DNA of 64,000 nucleotides from Sporolactobacillus laevolacticus DSM 442 (GCF_000497245.1 NZ_AWTC01000016.1:94481-158480), one strand, 5' to 3'. Positions 43,988 to 53,308 are shown, numbered from the stretch's first letter. Numbers and translations are program-made. Notes: a model not told the origin generated them from the sequence alone.

Positions 43988-44464
43988 TCATTTTCTAACG
44001 ATTGGAATCCAAATCTCGCCGTTGATTTTTCCATCAGTTTCACTTGTTTTCACCGATGTGTTTGGACCGCCAACATAAGCAAAGTCAGTTGCGTTAGGCA
44101 AGACTTCCCCAAAGGCAGCGCCTTCTAATTGACTAAACAATTGTCCTGCATTGTCGGATGAACCGGCAATGACTAGATATTCACCGGCGGGAAATTGAAC
44201 CGCACGGGAATAATCGCTATCAGGCAGTTCAGCGCTACTTTGAACGCCGGAGTAATACCACATTTCATTATTAACAGCTTCATTGATCGCAAATTCTAGG
44301 TCGTTATCAGCCAAACGCCTTAACTGATCCCAACGACCGTCATTGATTATCGTTTGCCACCATTCCGCTTTTGCGGCGGGAATTTGTGCATAGTCATCCG
44401 GCAGCCTTGTGCCATAAGCTAAAATGGTGAATGCTTCTTTTGTTTGAATGGTGTACTCTGACAT
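43988..44464 (-). CDS. GyrI-like / effector-binding domain protein
   Basis: A 158-residue stand-alone small-molecule-binding domain, similar to AraC effector-binding and GyrI-like proteins. It starts SEYTIQTKEAFTILAYGTRLP and ends INGEIWIPIVRK, the typical first and last strands. AGGAGG lies 8 bases before the ATG at 44464. Divergent from a WYL-type regulator gene. The promoter region contains GTATCG-TTTTTTGACATG, also present upstream of the gene at 46862. Confidence 0.82.
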   Translation of the reverse strand: MSEYTIQTKEAFTILAYGTRLPDDYAQIPAAKAEWWQTIINDGRWDQLRRLADNDLEFAINEAVNNEMWYYSGVQSSAELPDSDYSRAVQFPAGEYLVIAGSSDNAGQLFSQLEGAAFGEVLPNATDFAYVGGPNTSVKTSETDGKINGEIWIPIVRK

Positions 44465-44505
44465 GGTTTGTGCCTCCTGTAATTTGATATACTTAGTGTA
44501 AAACT

Positions 44506-44529
44506 TAATCATGTCAAAAAACGATACCA
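44506..44529 (-). promoter_or_regulatory. Shared promoter/operator motif, copy 1
   Basis: On the plus strand, ATCATGTCAAAAA-A-CGATAC; on the minus strand its TTGACA can serve as -35 for the GyrI-like gene. The same 20-base motif, one base different, is at 47454-47474. Confidence 0.55.
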
Positions 44530-44551
44530 TTTAAAAGGAAATTCAAAAGAA

Positions 44552-45493
44552 ATGAAAAGAACTGAACGTTTAAATACAATGATGCGTTATATGAATAACC
44601 GCCAATTCTTTACCATCAGCGAATTGATGCGTGAGTTCTCCATTTCGCGCTCAACAGCGATTCGTGATGTGCACGATATTGAAGCATTAGGGATGCCACT
44701 CGTGGCTGAAGTTGGCCGTGATGGTGGCTATTCAATCATGACAAACCAATTATTGCCGGCTGTGCAATTTACCAACAATGAGCTCAAAGCGTTGTTTATC
44801 GCTTTTTTAGGAACAGCTAATCAACAATTACCCTATTTACAAAATCGTAAATCATTAAGTGAAAAACTATTGGCCATTGCCTCAACCGGTCAACAAGACG
44901 AATTAGTGGAGTTAAAACGCTTGCTACACTTTGAGAACACCAATCCCAACAATCCTGACTTGTTGGAACTAAACGATTTCGCCACACCAATGCTTAATAC
45001 ACTCCTTGAACTCGCATTAAAGAGTCGCTATCTTATCTTTGATTATCAAAAGAGCATGCGGCGTGTGTACCTATTAAATTTTTTCAGACACAATGCAAAT
45101 TGGTACGCAGCAACTTTTGATTTTTTGCATAAAGAGCAACGAACATTTCGAGTTGACCACATTGAAGCTGTGCATATAGATCATCAGGCACCGATGCCAC
45201 AACAACAACTCACTGCGCAACTAAAAGCTAGCCATCCTGAACCTAATTTAATGATCAACTTAGGTGCAAAAGCAATTAATAAGTTCAAACAAATGCACCT
45301 GCAAGCACTTAGTTTGCACTATTTAGATGCTTTTCAACAAACAGCAAGATTTTCAGATTTTATTGATGTACACGATACGGAAAAATTAACATCGTATGCT
45401 GAGTGGTTATTGTTTCTAGGAGACGAGCTAGAGGTTGTGAAAATGCCGGATGAACTGCGGCATGTGATTCGCAAAAAAATAGCTAAGTGGTAA
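44552..45493 (+). CDS. Helix-turn-helix/WYL-domain regulator (YafY-like)
   Basis: A 313-residue regulator. N-terminal HTH_11 winged helix (MKRTERLNTMMRYMNNRQFFTISELMREFSISRSTAIRDVHDIEALGMPLVAEVGRDGGYSI), then a WYL domain around residues 150-230 (LIFDYQK through NWYAATFDFLHKEQRTFRVDHIEAV) and a WCX-like C-terminus. WYL domains bind ligands or nucleic acids. It is the likely controller of the divergent GyrI-like gene, perhaps through the CATGTCAAAAA motif. Confidence 0.88.
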   Translation: MKRTERLNTMMRYMNNRQFFTISELMREFSISRSTAIRDVHDIEALGMPLVAEVGRDGGYSIMTNQLLPAVQFTNNELKALFIAFLGTANQQLPYLQNRKSLSEKLLAIASTGQQDELVELKRLLHFENTNPNNPDLLELNDFATPMLNTLLELALKSRYLIFDYQKSMRRVYLLNFFRHNANWYAATFDFLHKEQRTFRVDHIEAVHIDHQAPMPQQQLTAQLKASHPEPNLMINLGAKAINKFKQMHLQALSLHYLDAFQQTARFSDFIDVHDTEKLTSYAEWLLFLGDELEVVKMPDELRHVIRKKIAKW

Positions 45494-45596
45494 GCTCAAT
45501 ACCAAACGCGAGGTGTTCTGTTCATGATGTTCTTCTGACCATTTACCGAATTAAAAATGAAAAGATCCTTCCGTTCTTACCCTCTTGGAGGATAAA

Positions 45597-45622
45597 AAAA
45601 AGCGCCGCTCAGGCGCTTTTTG
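45597..45622. terminator. Terminator between the WYL and aldo/keto reductase genes
   Basis: AAAAAAGCGCC-GCTCA-GGCGCTTTTT hairpin with T runs on both strands, between convergent genes. A copy lies at 39680. Confidence 0.8.
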
Positions 45623-45654
45623 GGATTTCCGATGTCGTTTCGAGATACTCACAA

Positions 45655-46593
45655 TCACACCGACAAAAAGTTTCGGTTGATGAGATCGTATTCGTCTTTT
45701 GAAAGTTTGACTTCAGCAGATTGCACAATTCCCGGAATCTGACCGGCATTCCGTGCCCCGGGAATCACTGCAGTCAAATCAGGATTAGCCAAATACCACG
45801 CCAGTACAATCTGAAGCACATCAACATTATGCTGACGTGCAATCGGGCGGAGTGTGTCAACCGCCGCCATCGTGTTTTGGAACGATTTGCCCGTGAATTT
45901 CTCACTTTTGCTGCGGCGATCATTTTCAGCAAACGTTGAATCTTTCGTGTACTTGCCGGTAAGAAGACCGGATTCAAGCGGGAAGTACGGGACAAAAGAA
46001 ATGTGCGCGTCTTTCAAATACGGAATCAACTTTTCTTCTTCATCACGATGAATCAGGCTGTAGTAATTCTCGACAACATCAACAAAGCCATTCTGATTCG
46101 CTTCCTTAACCTGCTCAAGCGTGAAATTAGAAATACCGATCGCCCGTATTTTCCCTGCCTCTCGCAGTTCTTGAAGAGCACCGACCGCCTCACTTTTTGG
46201 CGTCTTTTCATCAGGAAAATGAATATAAAAAATATCGATATAATCTGTCTTCAATCGCTTTAGTGCATCATCCACCGACTTTTTTAGAAATTGCGGTTCA
46301 TTATTCAATACCATTTCGCCGCTAGAGAAATCATGCGCCGCTTTGTCAGCAATAATCACTTGATCCCTTGGAAAATCGGCAATGACTTCGCCGATTAATT
46401 CCTCAGAGCGTCCTTTTCCATACATGAACGCCGTATCAAGCAGCTGAATTCCCGATTCAAGAGCAGCGCGAACTGTCTCCAGACCATCTGACTCCGATAA
46501 ATTGGGAAACAAATTGTGTCCGCCGACTTTGTTTGTACCTAGTCCAAGTGGTGCTGTCTCGACTTGACTTTTACCGACTTTACTCCTAACCAT
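45655..46593 (-). CDS. Aldo/keto reductase
   Basis: A 312-residue NADPH-dependent oxidoreductase with the TIM-barrel AKR signatures. The catalytic tetrad is visible as Asp and Tyr in LLDTAFMYG, Lys in IIADKAA and His in YIHFP. The cofactor loop reads VIPGARNAGQI near the C-terminus. AGGAGG is well spaced from the ATG. Transcribed alone. It probably reduces small aldehydes or ketones. A relic of a similar gene end lies at 39.7 kb. Confidence 0.9.
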   Translation of the reverse strand: MVRSKVGKSQVETAPLGLGTNKVGGHNLFPNLSESDGLETVRAALESGIQLLDTAFMYGKGRSEELIGEVIADFPRDQVIIADKAAHDFSSGEMVLNNEPQFLKKSVDDALKRLKTDYIDIFYIHFPDEKTPKSEAVGALQELREAGKIRAIGISNFTLEQVKEANQNGFVDVVENYYSLIHRDEEEKLIPYLKDAHISFVPYFPLESGLLTGKYTKDSTFAENDRRSKSEKFTGKSFQNTMAAVDTLRPIARQHNVDVLQIVLAWYLANPDLTAVIPGARNAGQIPGIVQSAEVKLSKDEYDLINRNFLSV

Positions 46594-46861
46594 TCATATG
46601 CCTCCTCGATTACATTTCCTCCCTATGAATATAGCACAGCAGCTGCCAAAAATACGTTTTCATGCTTAGCATAAGTGACATGCATTGAGGAGGAGGCATG
46701 CAATGGATTCATGCAAAAATGAATATCCTTGATTTCTCGCAGGCAGCGCTAGCGTTAACACGGTTGCAAAGTTAACAAAAAAGCCATGCAGCGGCGCTGA
46801 GCATTAAAAAAATGATCTAGTGCGAAAAATGGCTGAATCCCTCACTTATGCTTTGCTTATT

Positions 46862-47323
46862 TTAATATTCTCCTTTAATTACAAAATATGAACCCCGAAT
46901 TGTTCCAGCTAGTTTAGACTTCTGCCGAGCAAACTTAAACTTCCCTTCTAACTCCTTGGGTACCTCCATCCCTTCAGAAAGCTTAAAACCAACAGCCCGC
47001 TTCTTAGGGTTATCAACCGTATACATAACGTTGACCTCAAGTCCATCCTCAAAAAAGACGTAGGCAAATTTGATATTTTCCACTTGAAAACGCGATGTTT
47101 CGAGAGGCTTGGCCGCAAATTCAAGATCACGTTCTTTCAAAATTCGGTTCACATAATCAAGAGTCTCCTGGCTTTCGTTGGCTGGTACAACCGTAAATTC
47201 ATGCTTGTATTTGTTCATAAAGTAACGAGCCTCATTTGCACGTAAACCAGCAAGCGCTTCTGCTACGGGTGAAGATTCTAATCCAATCTTAGACACATTT
47301 TTATAATCAACGATATAGGACAT
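46862..47323 (-). CDS. Conserved hypothetical protein
   Basis: A 153-residue soluble protein, MSYIVDYKNVSKIGLE..., with no signal peptide or membrane segment, rich in Lys and Glu. I do not recognise a function. AAAGGAG lies 8 bases before the ATG at 47323. Its promoter region holds the CATGTCAAAAAGCGATAC motif, also found upstream of the GyrI-like gene, so it may belong to the WYL regulator's targets. No neighbours in the same operon. Confidence 0.72.
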   Translation of the reverse strand: MSYIVDYKNVSKIGLESSPVAEALAGLRANEARYFMNKYKHEFTVVPANESQETLDYVNRILKERDLEFAAKPLETSRFQVENIKFAYVFFEDGLEVNVMYTVDNPKKRAVGFKLSEGMEVPKELEGKFKFARQKSKLAGTIRGSYFVIKGEY

Positions 47324-47453
47324 TTCCATTTCTCCTTTTATCACTCTATTATCCAACAACAGGAATCTACATTTCGCGCGCCGTTTCGGCAGTCAAACCT
47401 CAACATTGAATTGGCTTTATCTTCTTCAATTTATGGATATATAATACCCCTAA

Positions 47454-47474
47454 ATCATGTCAAAAAGCGATACT
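47454..47474 (-). promoter_or_regulatory. Shared promoter/operator motif, copy 2
   Basis: ATCATGTCAAAAAGCGATAC on the plus strand, giving -35 TTGACA on the minus strand toward the gene at 47323. It also opens a 46-codon plus-strand frame from 47457 that has no ribosome site and is not called. The remainder of 47324-47682 has no gene. Confidence 0.55.
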
Positions 47475-47682
47475 GTTTATGTGCCCGATAAAAAAGTTAA
47501 ACGGACGAATGCAATTGTGTGGTTTATCAACAACTGCGCCCGCAACCACTTAGCAGTACCTGAAATCTTGAGAAAATTTAAAACCGACAGTGATTAGCGG
47601 TAAAAAAAGAACCGGCCGCTGCGGTCGATTCTATTCTTCCAAATGCTTCGTCAATCAAAACTCGGTCATCTCCATGCCTCCG

Positions 47683-48024
47683 TCAGTGAAACGGGCGCAC
47701 CTCGACCGGCACCCGACAGGCGACGGCGGCTTTGCGCCCCCACGTCAACGCCTCGTCCAGGTCAGCGCATTCCAGCACCCATAAACCACCAACGTGCTCC
47801 TTGGTCTTCAGGTACGGCCCGTCGGTGATAAGCACCTCACCATCGGACTGTGCCCGCAGCGACTTCGCACTGCTTACCGGGTGCAGGCCGCCCACAAAAA
47901 CCCTGACACCAGCGGCCTTCATCTCGTCGTTGAGCGCATCGATTTCTCGGTGCATTGCTTCATCCTCTGCGATGGAAGGATCGTAGTCGTCGGGGTGGTG
48001 AATAGCAACCAAATACTGCGTCAT
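47683..48024 (-). CDS. YCII-related (DGPF-type) domain protein
   Basis: A 113-residue protein with the YCII-related pattern: MTQYLVAIHHP at the start, VFVGGLHPVSSAKSLRA, and VLITDGPYLKTKEHVGGLWVLECADLDEAL. The family is an alpha-beta-barrel dimer of unclear catalytic role, often near ECF sigma factor genes in GC-rich bacteria. AGGAGG precedes the ATG. GC content is far higher than in the neighbours, with many G or C third positions, so recent acquisition from a GC-rich donor is likely. Confidence 0.85.
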   Translation of the reverse strand: MTQYLVAIHHPDDYDPSIAEDEAMHREIDALNDEMKAAGVRVFVGGLHPVSSAKSLRAQSDGEVLITDGPYLKTKEHVGGLWVLECADLDEALTWGRKAAVACRVPVEVRPFH

Positions 48025-48628
48025 GACTTCTCCTCCTCGTGCTTTACTTATAGGACAATTACCCCTATTACAGTTATACCCTACTTACTATAAATTACCG
48101 GACTCCTTTTTATAAACAATCAACAATCGAGAAGAGGAAAATATAATTTGTTATCAGTGTCAAAATACAGCTTCATGATAATAAAAACACCCCTGCCAGA
48201 TCATCAATTCTGGCAGGGGTGTTGGCAGGGAACTATTTAATTTTAAGCAGTTTTACCGTTTGTTAGGCACAATAAACACTATCAAATAGGCTTGCTCAAT
48301 TCGATTTGTGTTAGCCTTTTACCACTCTTTTGTATTCAACGGATTCAGAACATTGATTTAGCGGTATTTTGAATGAGTTAAAGACACTTAAACAGGTTTA
48401 AATAAGGTTTAGTTGATGACATGATAAAATAAAATAACAAGACACACTTTTGAATAGATTTGAGATTATTTTTTACGGCGCGCTGCTATCTAACTATTCT
48501 TCCTGCGACGTTCGAGAAAGAAGCATAATCAAAAAATGATTAAATATAACTCTTCTAACGGATAAAGATATTTTAAACTCTTTAACTCTGCTAAGATTAG
48601 CATATAAAAAAGAAAGTGAGGTTATAGC
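48025..48628. other. Gene-free stretch bordering the defence island
   Basis: No gene seen. It holds one strong hairpin at 48186-48223 (AACACCCCTGCCAGA / TCTGGCAGGGGTGTT) whose T run (TTTTTAT) is on the minus strand, so it ends leftward transcription although no leftward gene lies to its right. The right half is AT-rich and leads to the restriction gene, with GTGAGG before its ATG. Confidence 0.6.
48186..48223 (-). terminator. Strong minus-strand terminator hairpin without an evident gene
   Basis: A perfect 15-bp stem; the T run lies only on the minus strand. It may be left over from a lost gene, or it may insulate the island. Confidence 0.6.
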
Positions 48629-49414
48629 ATGAACGAAGATACAAAAGAGCGGATTCGACATCGTATCCGTGTGAAAATGGATGGCATAATAGAACGAAAA
48701 ATTGCCGCATTACCAGAACACATGGAAAAGTTACGTGAGACTAATCCGTTTGGATCCCGATTAGTTCCTGATGAAATATGGAAATCTAGTACATTTGAGC
48801 GTTCATTTGTAACATCATTTGGCCAAGGTGTGTATGAACAAGTAGCATATGAAATTGCAATCGGCAGTGGCGCAGAAGCACAAAATCAACACCAAGAAAC
48901 CGTAACAATCAATCAATTTCAAAATACTCGTATTGATGAATTGATTGAAGATCAACGTAGAAACCGTACTAAAGGTTCTCCTGTTTGGAAAGATGAAGTT
49001 ATTGAAATTAAATCATTACGCACGCGTCAAAGAATTGAAATACCAACTCTTTTTGACTTGTACATAAAACGTCTGGATGGTTCAGAAGAATATTATTCAT
49101 TGAAAACAGTTAAACCAAATTTAGATCAAACTCAAATTGCAAAGCGAGACATGCTCTGCATTGAAGCAGCAAAAGAAAACGGCCATGCCTTTTTTGCGTT
49201 GCCTTTTAATCCTGATGGAGAAGGAAATCCTTATTCATGGAGTGTCCCTTCTAAGTTATTCGATATGCAGAAAGCCAGTAGCGTGCTAATTGGAGCAGCA
49301 TTTTGGAATATGGTGGGTCAAAATGAAAACACGTATAATGAGTTGCTAGAAGTCTTTGAGACACTGGGATCAGAGTACGTAAACAAGATCCGGAGTGACT
49401 ATTTAGGACTTTAA
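48629..49414 (+). CDS. Type II restriction endonuclease, TdeIII-like
   Basis: A 261-residue nuclease. The block LFDLYIKRLDGSEEYYSLKTVKPNLDQ matches the conserved core of TdeIII-type restriction enzymes: Asp143, and Lys159 in S-L-K, form a D-Xn-(S/E)-x-K variant of the PD-(D/E)xK site. N-terminal part is helical and charged. It cuts unmethylated DNA; the prototype recognises GGNCC, but specificity here is not proven. The next gene encodes the likely partner methyltransferase. GTGAGG precedes the ATG. AT-rich, foreign-looking. Confidence 0.8.
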   Translation: MNEDTKERIRHRIRVKMDGIIERKIAALPEHMEKLRETNPFGSRLVPDEIWKSSTFERSFVTSFGQGVYEQVAYEIAIGSGAEAQNQHQETVTINQFQNTRIDELIEDQRRNRTKGSPVWKDEVIEIKSLRTRQRIEIPTLFDLYIKRLDGSEEYYSLKTVKPNLDQTQIAKRDMLCIEAAKENGHAFFALPFNPDGEGNPYSWSVPSKLFDMQKASSVLIGAAFWNMVGQNENTYNELLEVFETLGSEYVNKIRSDYLGL

Positions 49415-49530
49415 TTTGAAAAGTATCAGCGCCAAAAAAAGAACAAACGTTCCCTTCGGATCTTGATAAGTGAGTATTTTTTGTTATAATAGGACTACAG
49501 ATTGTTTCGCAAAAGAAAGGAGACGTGTCC

Positions 49531-50931
49531 ATGGACGGGATTCTGTTATCTGCCACAAAAGTTGCATATAAGCTAAAAGTATCAGAACAATATGCACGTA
49601 AACTCATGCGTGATGGCAAAATCAAATCTGAGCAAGTAGGGAAATCATGGGTGACTAAAGAAGACAACTATAAGGACTACATTAACTCTGGGGAATTTTT
49701 GGTGAATCCTGATGATAAAATTCGTCCTTCACATGAAATTCCTGAAATAGTGGCACTAAGCTTTTTTTCAGGAGCTCAAGGACTTGATTATGGTTTTTCA
49801 AAAACATGCGTTAAACCTATTTTGGCATGCGAAATAAACAAAGACGCACGATCAAGCATTTTGGCAAATGATTCTGATATTGGTTTAATTGGTGACATTT
49901 GGGACGCAACACCCGAGCGTATCTATGAGTATGCCAATCTACCTATGGGATATCCAGTTGATATTATCATAGGTGGTCCTAATTGTCAGCCCATGTCTAC
50001 TGCTGGCAAGCGAAAAGGTTTTGCTGATATCCGTGGTGAAGCGTTTATACGATATATTGACGTGATTGAGGAAATACGCCCGAAATATTTTATTCTAGAA
50101 AATGTCCGTGGATTACTTTCTGTTGAAGCTATTTTCGATGATACTAACGATAAACCCGTTAAAGGTGGCGTGCTTCATTACACATTAAATCGCTTTGAAA
50201 AAATGGGCTATGCAGTCTCATTCCAATTATATAACGCAGCTAACTTTGGTGCCCCACAAGGTCGTGAAAGAATTATTTTGCTCGGAAAATTAGGCACAGA
50301 AAAATTACCTTATCTGACACCTACACACAGTGAAAATGGAGAGTACGGACTTCCAAAATGGAGAACCTTGCGTGATGCGATCGGCGATATCCAAAAAGGT
50401 ATACACCACTACGTTGATATTCCAAAAGGTCGTAAAGATTGGTATACAAAAATACCAGAGGGCGGAAATTGGCGCTCCTTATCGCTTGAAGACCAAAAAA
50501 AAGCAATGGGAAACGCTTACAATAGTAGCGGTGGAAAAAGCGGGTTCTTTAGACGGTTGGATTTTAATAAAGTATCGCCAACTTTATTAACCAATCCGCT
50601 AATGAAGGCCACGGATCTAGTTCATCCGACCGAGCTGCGCCCACTTTCAATAGAAGAGTATTCACGCATTCAAGGTTTTCCTGATGATTGGCATTTTTGT
50701 GGGAAAATTGTTGAACAATATCGTCAAATTGGAAATGCTGTTCCAACACAACTAGGAGAAGCAATTGGACGTACAATTATGGCTGATATTCGTGGAAAAA
50801 GGCTTCCGCAATATGAAGGCTTTAAATTCTCACGTTACAAAAATACTGATGAAATTAGCTTTAAGTCTGATTATCAAAAGTGGACTAAAGATGCAATGAG
50901 CAAGAACCTTCAAATGAGTTTAACAATTTAA
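49531..50931 (+). CDS. DNA (cytosine-5) methyltransferase with N-terminal helix-turn-helix
   Basis: A 466-residue modification enzyme. Residues 1-50 are a MerR/excisionase-like helix-turn-helix (SATKVAYKLKVSEQYARKLMRDGKIKSEQVGKSWVTKEDN), then the m5C methyltransferase motifs: I FSGAQGLDYGF (79-89), IV GGPNCQPMS with catalytic Cys152, VI ENVRG (190-194), VIII QGRERI, IX near the target domain, X GNAVPTQLGEAIGR. The usual Pro-Cys pair of motif IV is Asn-Cys here. The N-terminal domain may repress the system's own promoter, as in other m5C enzymes. ATG follows GGAG by 8 bases. Confidence 0.92.
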   Translation: MDGILLSATKVAYKLKVSEQYARKLMRDGKIKSEQVGKSWVTKEDNYKDYINSGEFLVNPDDKIRPSHEIPEIVALSFFSGAQGLDYGFSKTCVKPILACEINKDARSSILANDSDIGLIGDIWDATPERIYEYANLPMGYPVDIIIGGPNCQPMSTAGKRKGFADIRGEAFIRYIDVIEEIRPKYFILENVRGLLSVEAIFDDTNDKPVKGGVLHYTLNRFEKMGYAVSFQLYNAANFGAPQGRERIILLGKLGTEKLPYLTPTHSENGEYGLPKWRTLRDAIGDIQKGIHHYVDIPKGRKDWYTKIPEGGNWRSLSLEDQKKAMGNAYNSSGGKSGFFRRLDFNKVSPTLLTNPLMKATDLVHPTELRPLSIEEYSRIQGFPDDWHFCGKIVEQYRQIGNAVPTQLGEAIGRTIMADIRGKRLPQYEGFKFSRYKNTDEISFKSDYQKWTKDAMSKNLQMSLTI

Positions 50932-51143
50932 TATAACAAGCTAAACTTTCAATTATGAAGATATAGTTAACAAAAAGTCAGAACATAAAATCCCACTAGT
51001 TTTAGGACAGAAAAGAATCCCAAAAACATGGCAGAATTGGGCTTTTCTATTAGCAATATACATAAATACACATTACCTATTGCATAAAGTCCTCTGAAAA
51101 ACTTGAGGTATTTTATAATAACAGAATCGCGTTGATAAAAATG

Positions 51144-51179
51144 ACGACTCAAATTCTTTTTTGATTGAGTTGTTTTTTT
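51144..51179. terminator. Terminator between methyltransferase and helicase genes
   Basis: ACGACTCAA / TTGAGTTGT stem with TTTTTTT on the plus strand and T-rich sequence on the minus strand. The rest of 50932-51247 has no gene. Confidence 0.6.
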
Positions 51180-51247
51180 GTTAATTTATGTACTGCTTCT
51201 ATATGTCATCTCAGTTTCACAGGTAATATCTTGTCGTTTTATTGTCA

Positions 51248-53308
51248 CTAATTATCTCTACTGTACACTTGAATTTCACCAAAAATACTCTCAACCACAT
51301 CTGAAAATCCTGATACATCATCAATATACAATATTTTCAAGTTCTTAACAGCACGTGTAACAGAAACATATAACAAGTTTCTAGCCTGTTCATACTTTTT
51401 CAAATCTTCGTCGATTAAATGTCCGCTATCCTTATAGTTTTTGAAGAAAAGATTAAAATAATTTCTTTCTTTGCCAAACGAATTTCCTAACACAATTATC
51501 ACATTATCAAATTCTAGTCCCTTTGTTCTATGATACGTATGATATACGACATTCCCGAGATGATTCCCCGTCAAATAATCATACCATCTTGTATATTCAT
51601 TCATTTCTAAATTCAAAATATTTTCAACATTTTTCCTTGCATCATCTTCTATCTCCTCAGTCATATTCGGATATAATTTTTGAATCATGTATCTCTTTAT
51701 ATCAACTATTGAAGACTCATCAATGTCAAACAGAGAATCAATGACTTTTTTATAACTTAAATTATCCTCACTTTGATAAAAACCACATATAGACTGAATA
51801 TTATTTAACAATGTTGTTCCTTCAATTCTTTTTAACAAGTCTACCAATACTTTTACCTGCGACAAATTATTATTTGCATATATTGAATACGTTAATACAT
51901 CTGTAATAGAAGTTTCCTCATTGCGGACTTTATTTATAAATTTTACTATTCTAAAAATCAGAAGTGGTATTTCTCCCAACTTAGATGGATCATCACTCAA
52001 CAATTCCGTATTTAATTGCTGATAATAAGTCTTATAGTATTGTGTGCTTGAAAATAGCAAATACAAATTTTCAAACCCACTAAATTGAGCAACTGATTTA
52101 TTGGTTAACATAAAGCAATGTACTGGATTTTCTTTTGTTGCATTTAAAGTATTTTTTTCAATAAAATCCGTTGCATCTCTTTCATCTCCCACATAAAATT
52201 CCACGCTCCCCCCTTGACAATCCTCAAATATTGAACTTTGTACAATTTCATCATTTCTAATTTTATTGGCCACGTAAACAATTTCTTGCGCCGATCTTCT
52301 ATTAAATTCCTTGTTCACCACTTCTAGGCCAGAATGAAAATTTCCTATATTTGTTCCGACACCATCTTCATAAATATTCTGGACAGAATCACCAAAATAT
52401 CCAACAAAAATTGGATGTTTAATATCCACTGAAAACTGTTGTAACATATCCATAACGCTAATAACTATTTCCTTTGTATCCTGATACTCATCAATAAACA
52501 TGAATGGATATTTATCTACAAGAAATCTTTTCAAAAGATCATACTTTTTAATCATCTGATACCCATATTCTAATAATGTATCATGACTAATTTTCATTCG
52601 ATGCAGTTGATCTCTATTAGACAGAACATTGTATAAAACTTCGTTGTAACCAGGTTTACTCTCATGAATATTTTGAATACACTTTTTATAATTTCCAATT
52701 CTAAATAACGTGTTAACTATTTTCTTAAAATGAGCAACATTTTTTAATAATGAAGCATAAACTCCAAGTATACTTGATAATGCTTGCTTAAAATCCTTGG
52801 CGCCCAAATTATAACTTTTATAATATGTGTCTTTATTTTCAAACATAATATTAAAAAAATTTGATTTATCATCATTTGATAATTGTCTATACAATTCAAA
52901 TTCTTTTTGGTTTGTAGTCTGTTCCACTAATTCGTCTACTTGTTTAATTAGGTTTTCAAGATGCAATTCCACGAGTTCTTTTTGATATCCATGAATAAAA
53001 TTCCATATTCTTTCATGTATCGTGGATATTCGTACAATGCTAGTATTTCCTAACCGTTTCTTGATTTCTTCTGTAGCGACATTTGTATATGTAATACAAA
53101 TAATCTGTCGATTGTGTTCTTTTAACATTTTTCCATATGTATTAACGGCATACTTTAAACTTAGTATTAATGCATATGTCTTTCCTGCTCCTGCACCAGC
53201 ATTAAAAATGGTACACTTTTTATCATCTATATTCCTAAATATTTTATCTATTGTAGCTTTTTCTATTTGCTGATTTTCCCTAGAAATCTGACTAAGCATT
53301 ACTATCAC
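51248..53308 (-). CDS. UvrD-like helicase/ATPase, Gabija GajB-like
   Basis: A 686-residue superfamily 1 helicase. Motif I NAGAGAGKT (36-44), Ia CITYTNVATEEIK, II FIDEYQDT, III VGYFGDSVQNIY, IV EFNRRSAQEIV, V YHTYHRTKGLEFDNVIIV and VI LLYVSVTRAVKNL are all present, so it should be an active ATPase. It starts at GTG overlapping the TGA of the upstream OLD nuclease gene (GTGA), a sign of coupled translation; an ATG three codons in is an alternative. The pair resembles Gabija (GajA-GajB), although this protein is about 190 residues longer than the prototype GajB. Very AT-rich. Confidence 0.85.
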   Translation of the reverse strand: MIVMLSQISRENQQIEKATIDKIFRNIDDKKCTIFNAGAGAGKTYALILSLKYAVNTYGKMLKEHNRQIICITYTNVATEEIKKRLGNTSIVRISTIHERIWNFIHGYQKELVELHLENLIKQVDELVEQTTNQKEFELYRQLSNDDKSNFFNIMFENKDTYYKSYNLGAKDFKQALSSILGVYASLLKNVAHFKKIVNTLFRIGNYKKCIQNIHESKPGYNEVLYNVLSNRDQLHRMKISHDTLLEYGYQMIKKYDLLKRFLVDKYPFMFIDEYQDTKEIVISVMDMLQQFSVDIKHPIFVGYFGDSVQNIYEDGVGTNIGNFHSGLEVVNKEFNRRSAQEIVYVANKIRNDEIVQSSIFEDCQGGSVEFYVGDERDATDFIEKNTLNATKENPVHCFMLTNKSVAQFSGFENLYLLFSSTQYYKTYYQQLNTELLSDDPSKLGEIPLLIFRIVKFINKVRNEETSITDVLTYSIYANNNLSQVKVLVDLLKRIEGTTLLNNIQSICGFYQSEDNLSYKKVIDSLFDIDESSIVDIKRYMIQKLYPNMTEEIEDDARKNVENILNLEMNEYTRWYDYLTGNHLGNVVYHTYHRTKGLEFDNVIIVLGNSFGKERNYFNLFFKNYKDSGHLIDEDLKKYEQARNLLYVSVTRAVKNLKILYIDDVSGFSDVVESIFGEIQVYSRDN

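Noticed and set aside
47457-47597. 46-codon plus-strand frame starting ATGTCAAAAAGC
   Set aside because: No ribosome site, no recognised homologue, and its start is the shared promoter motif.
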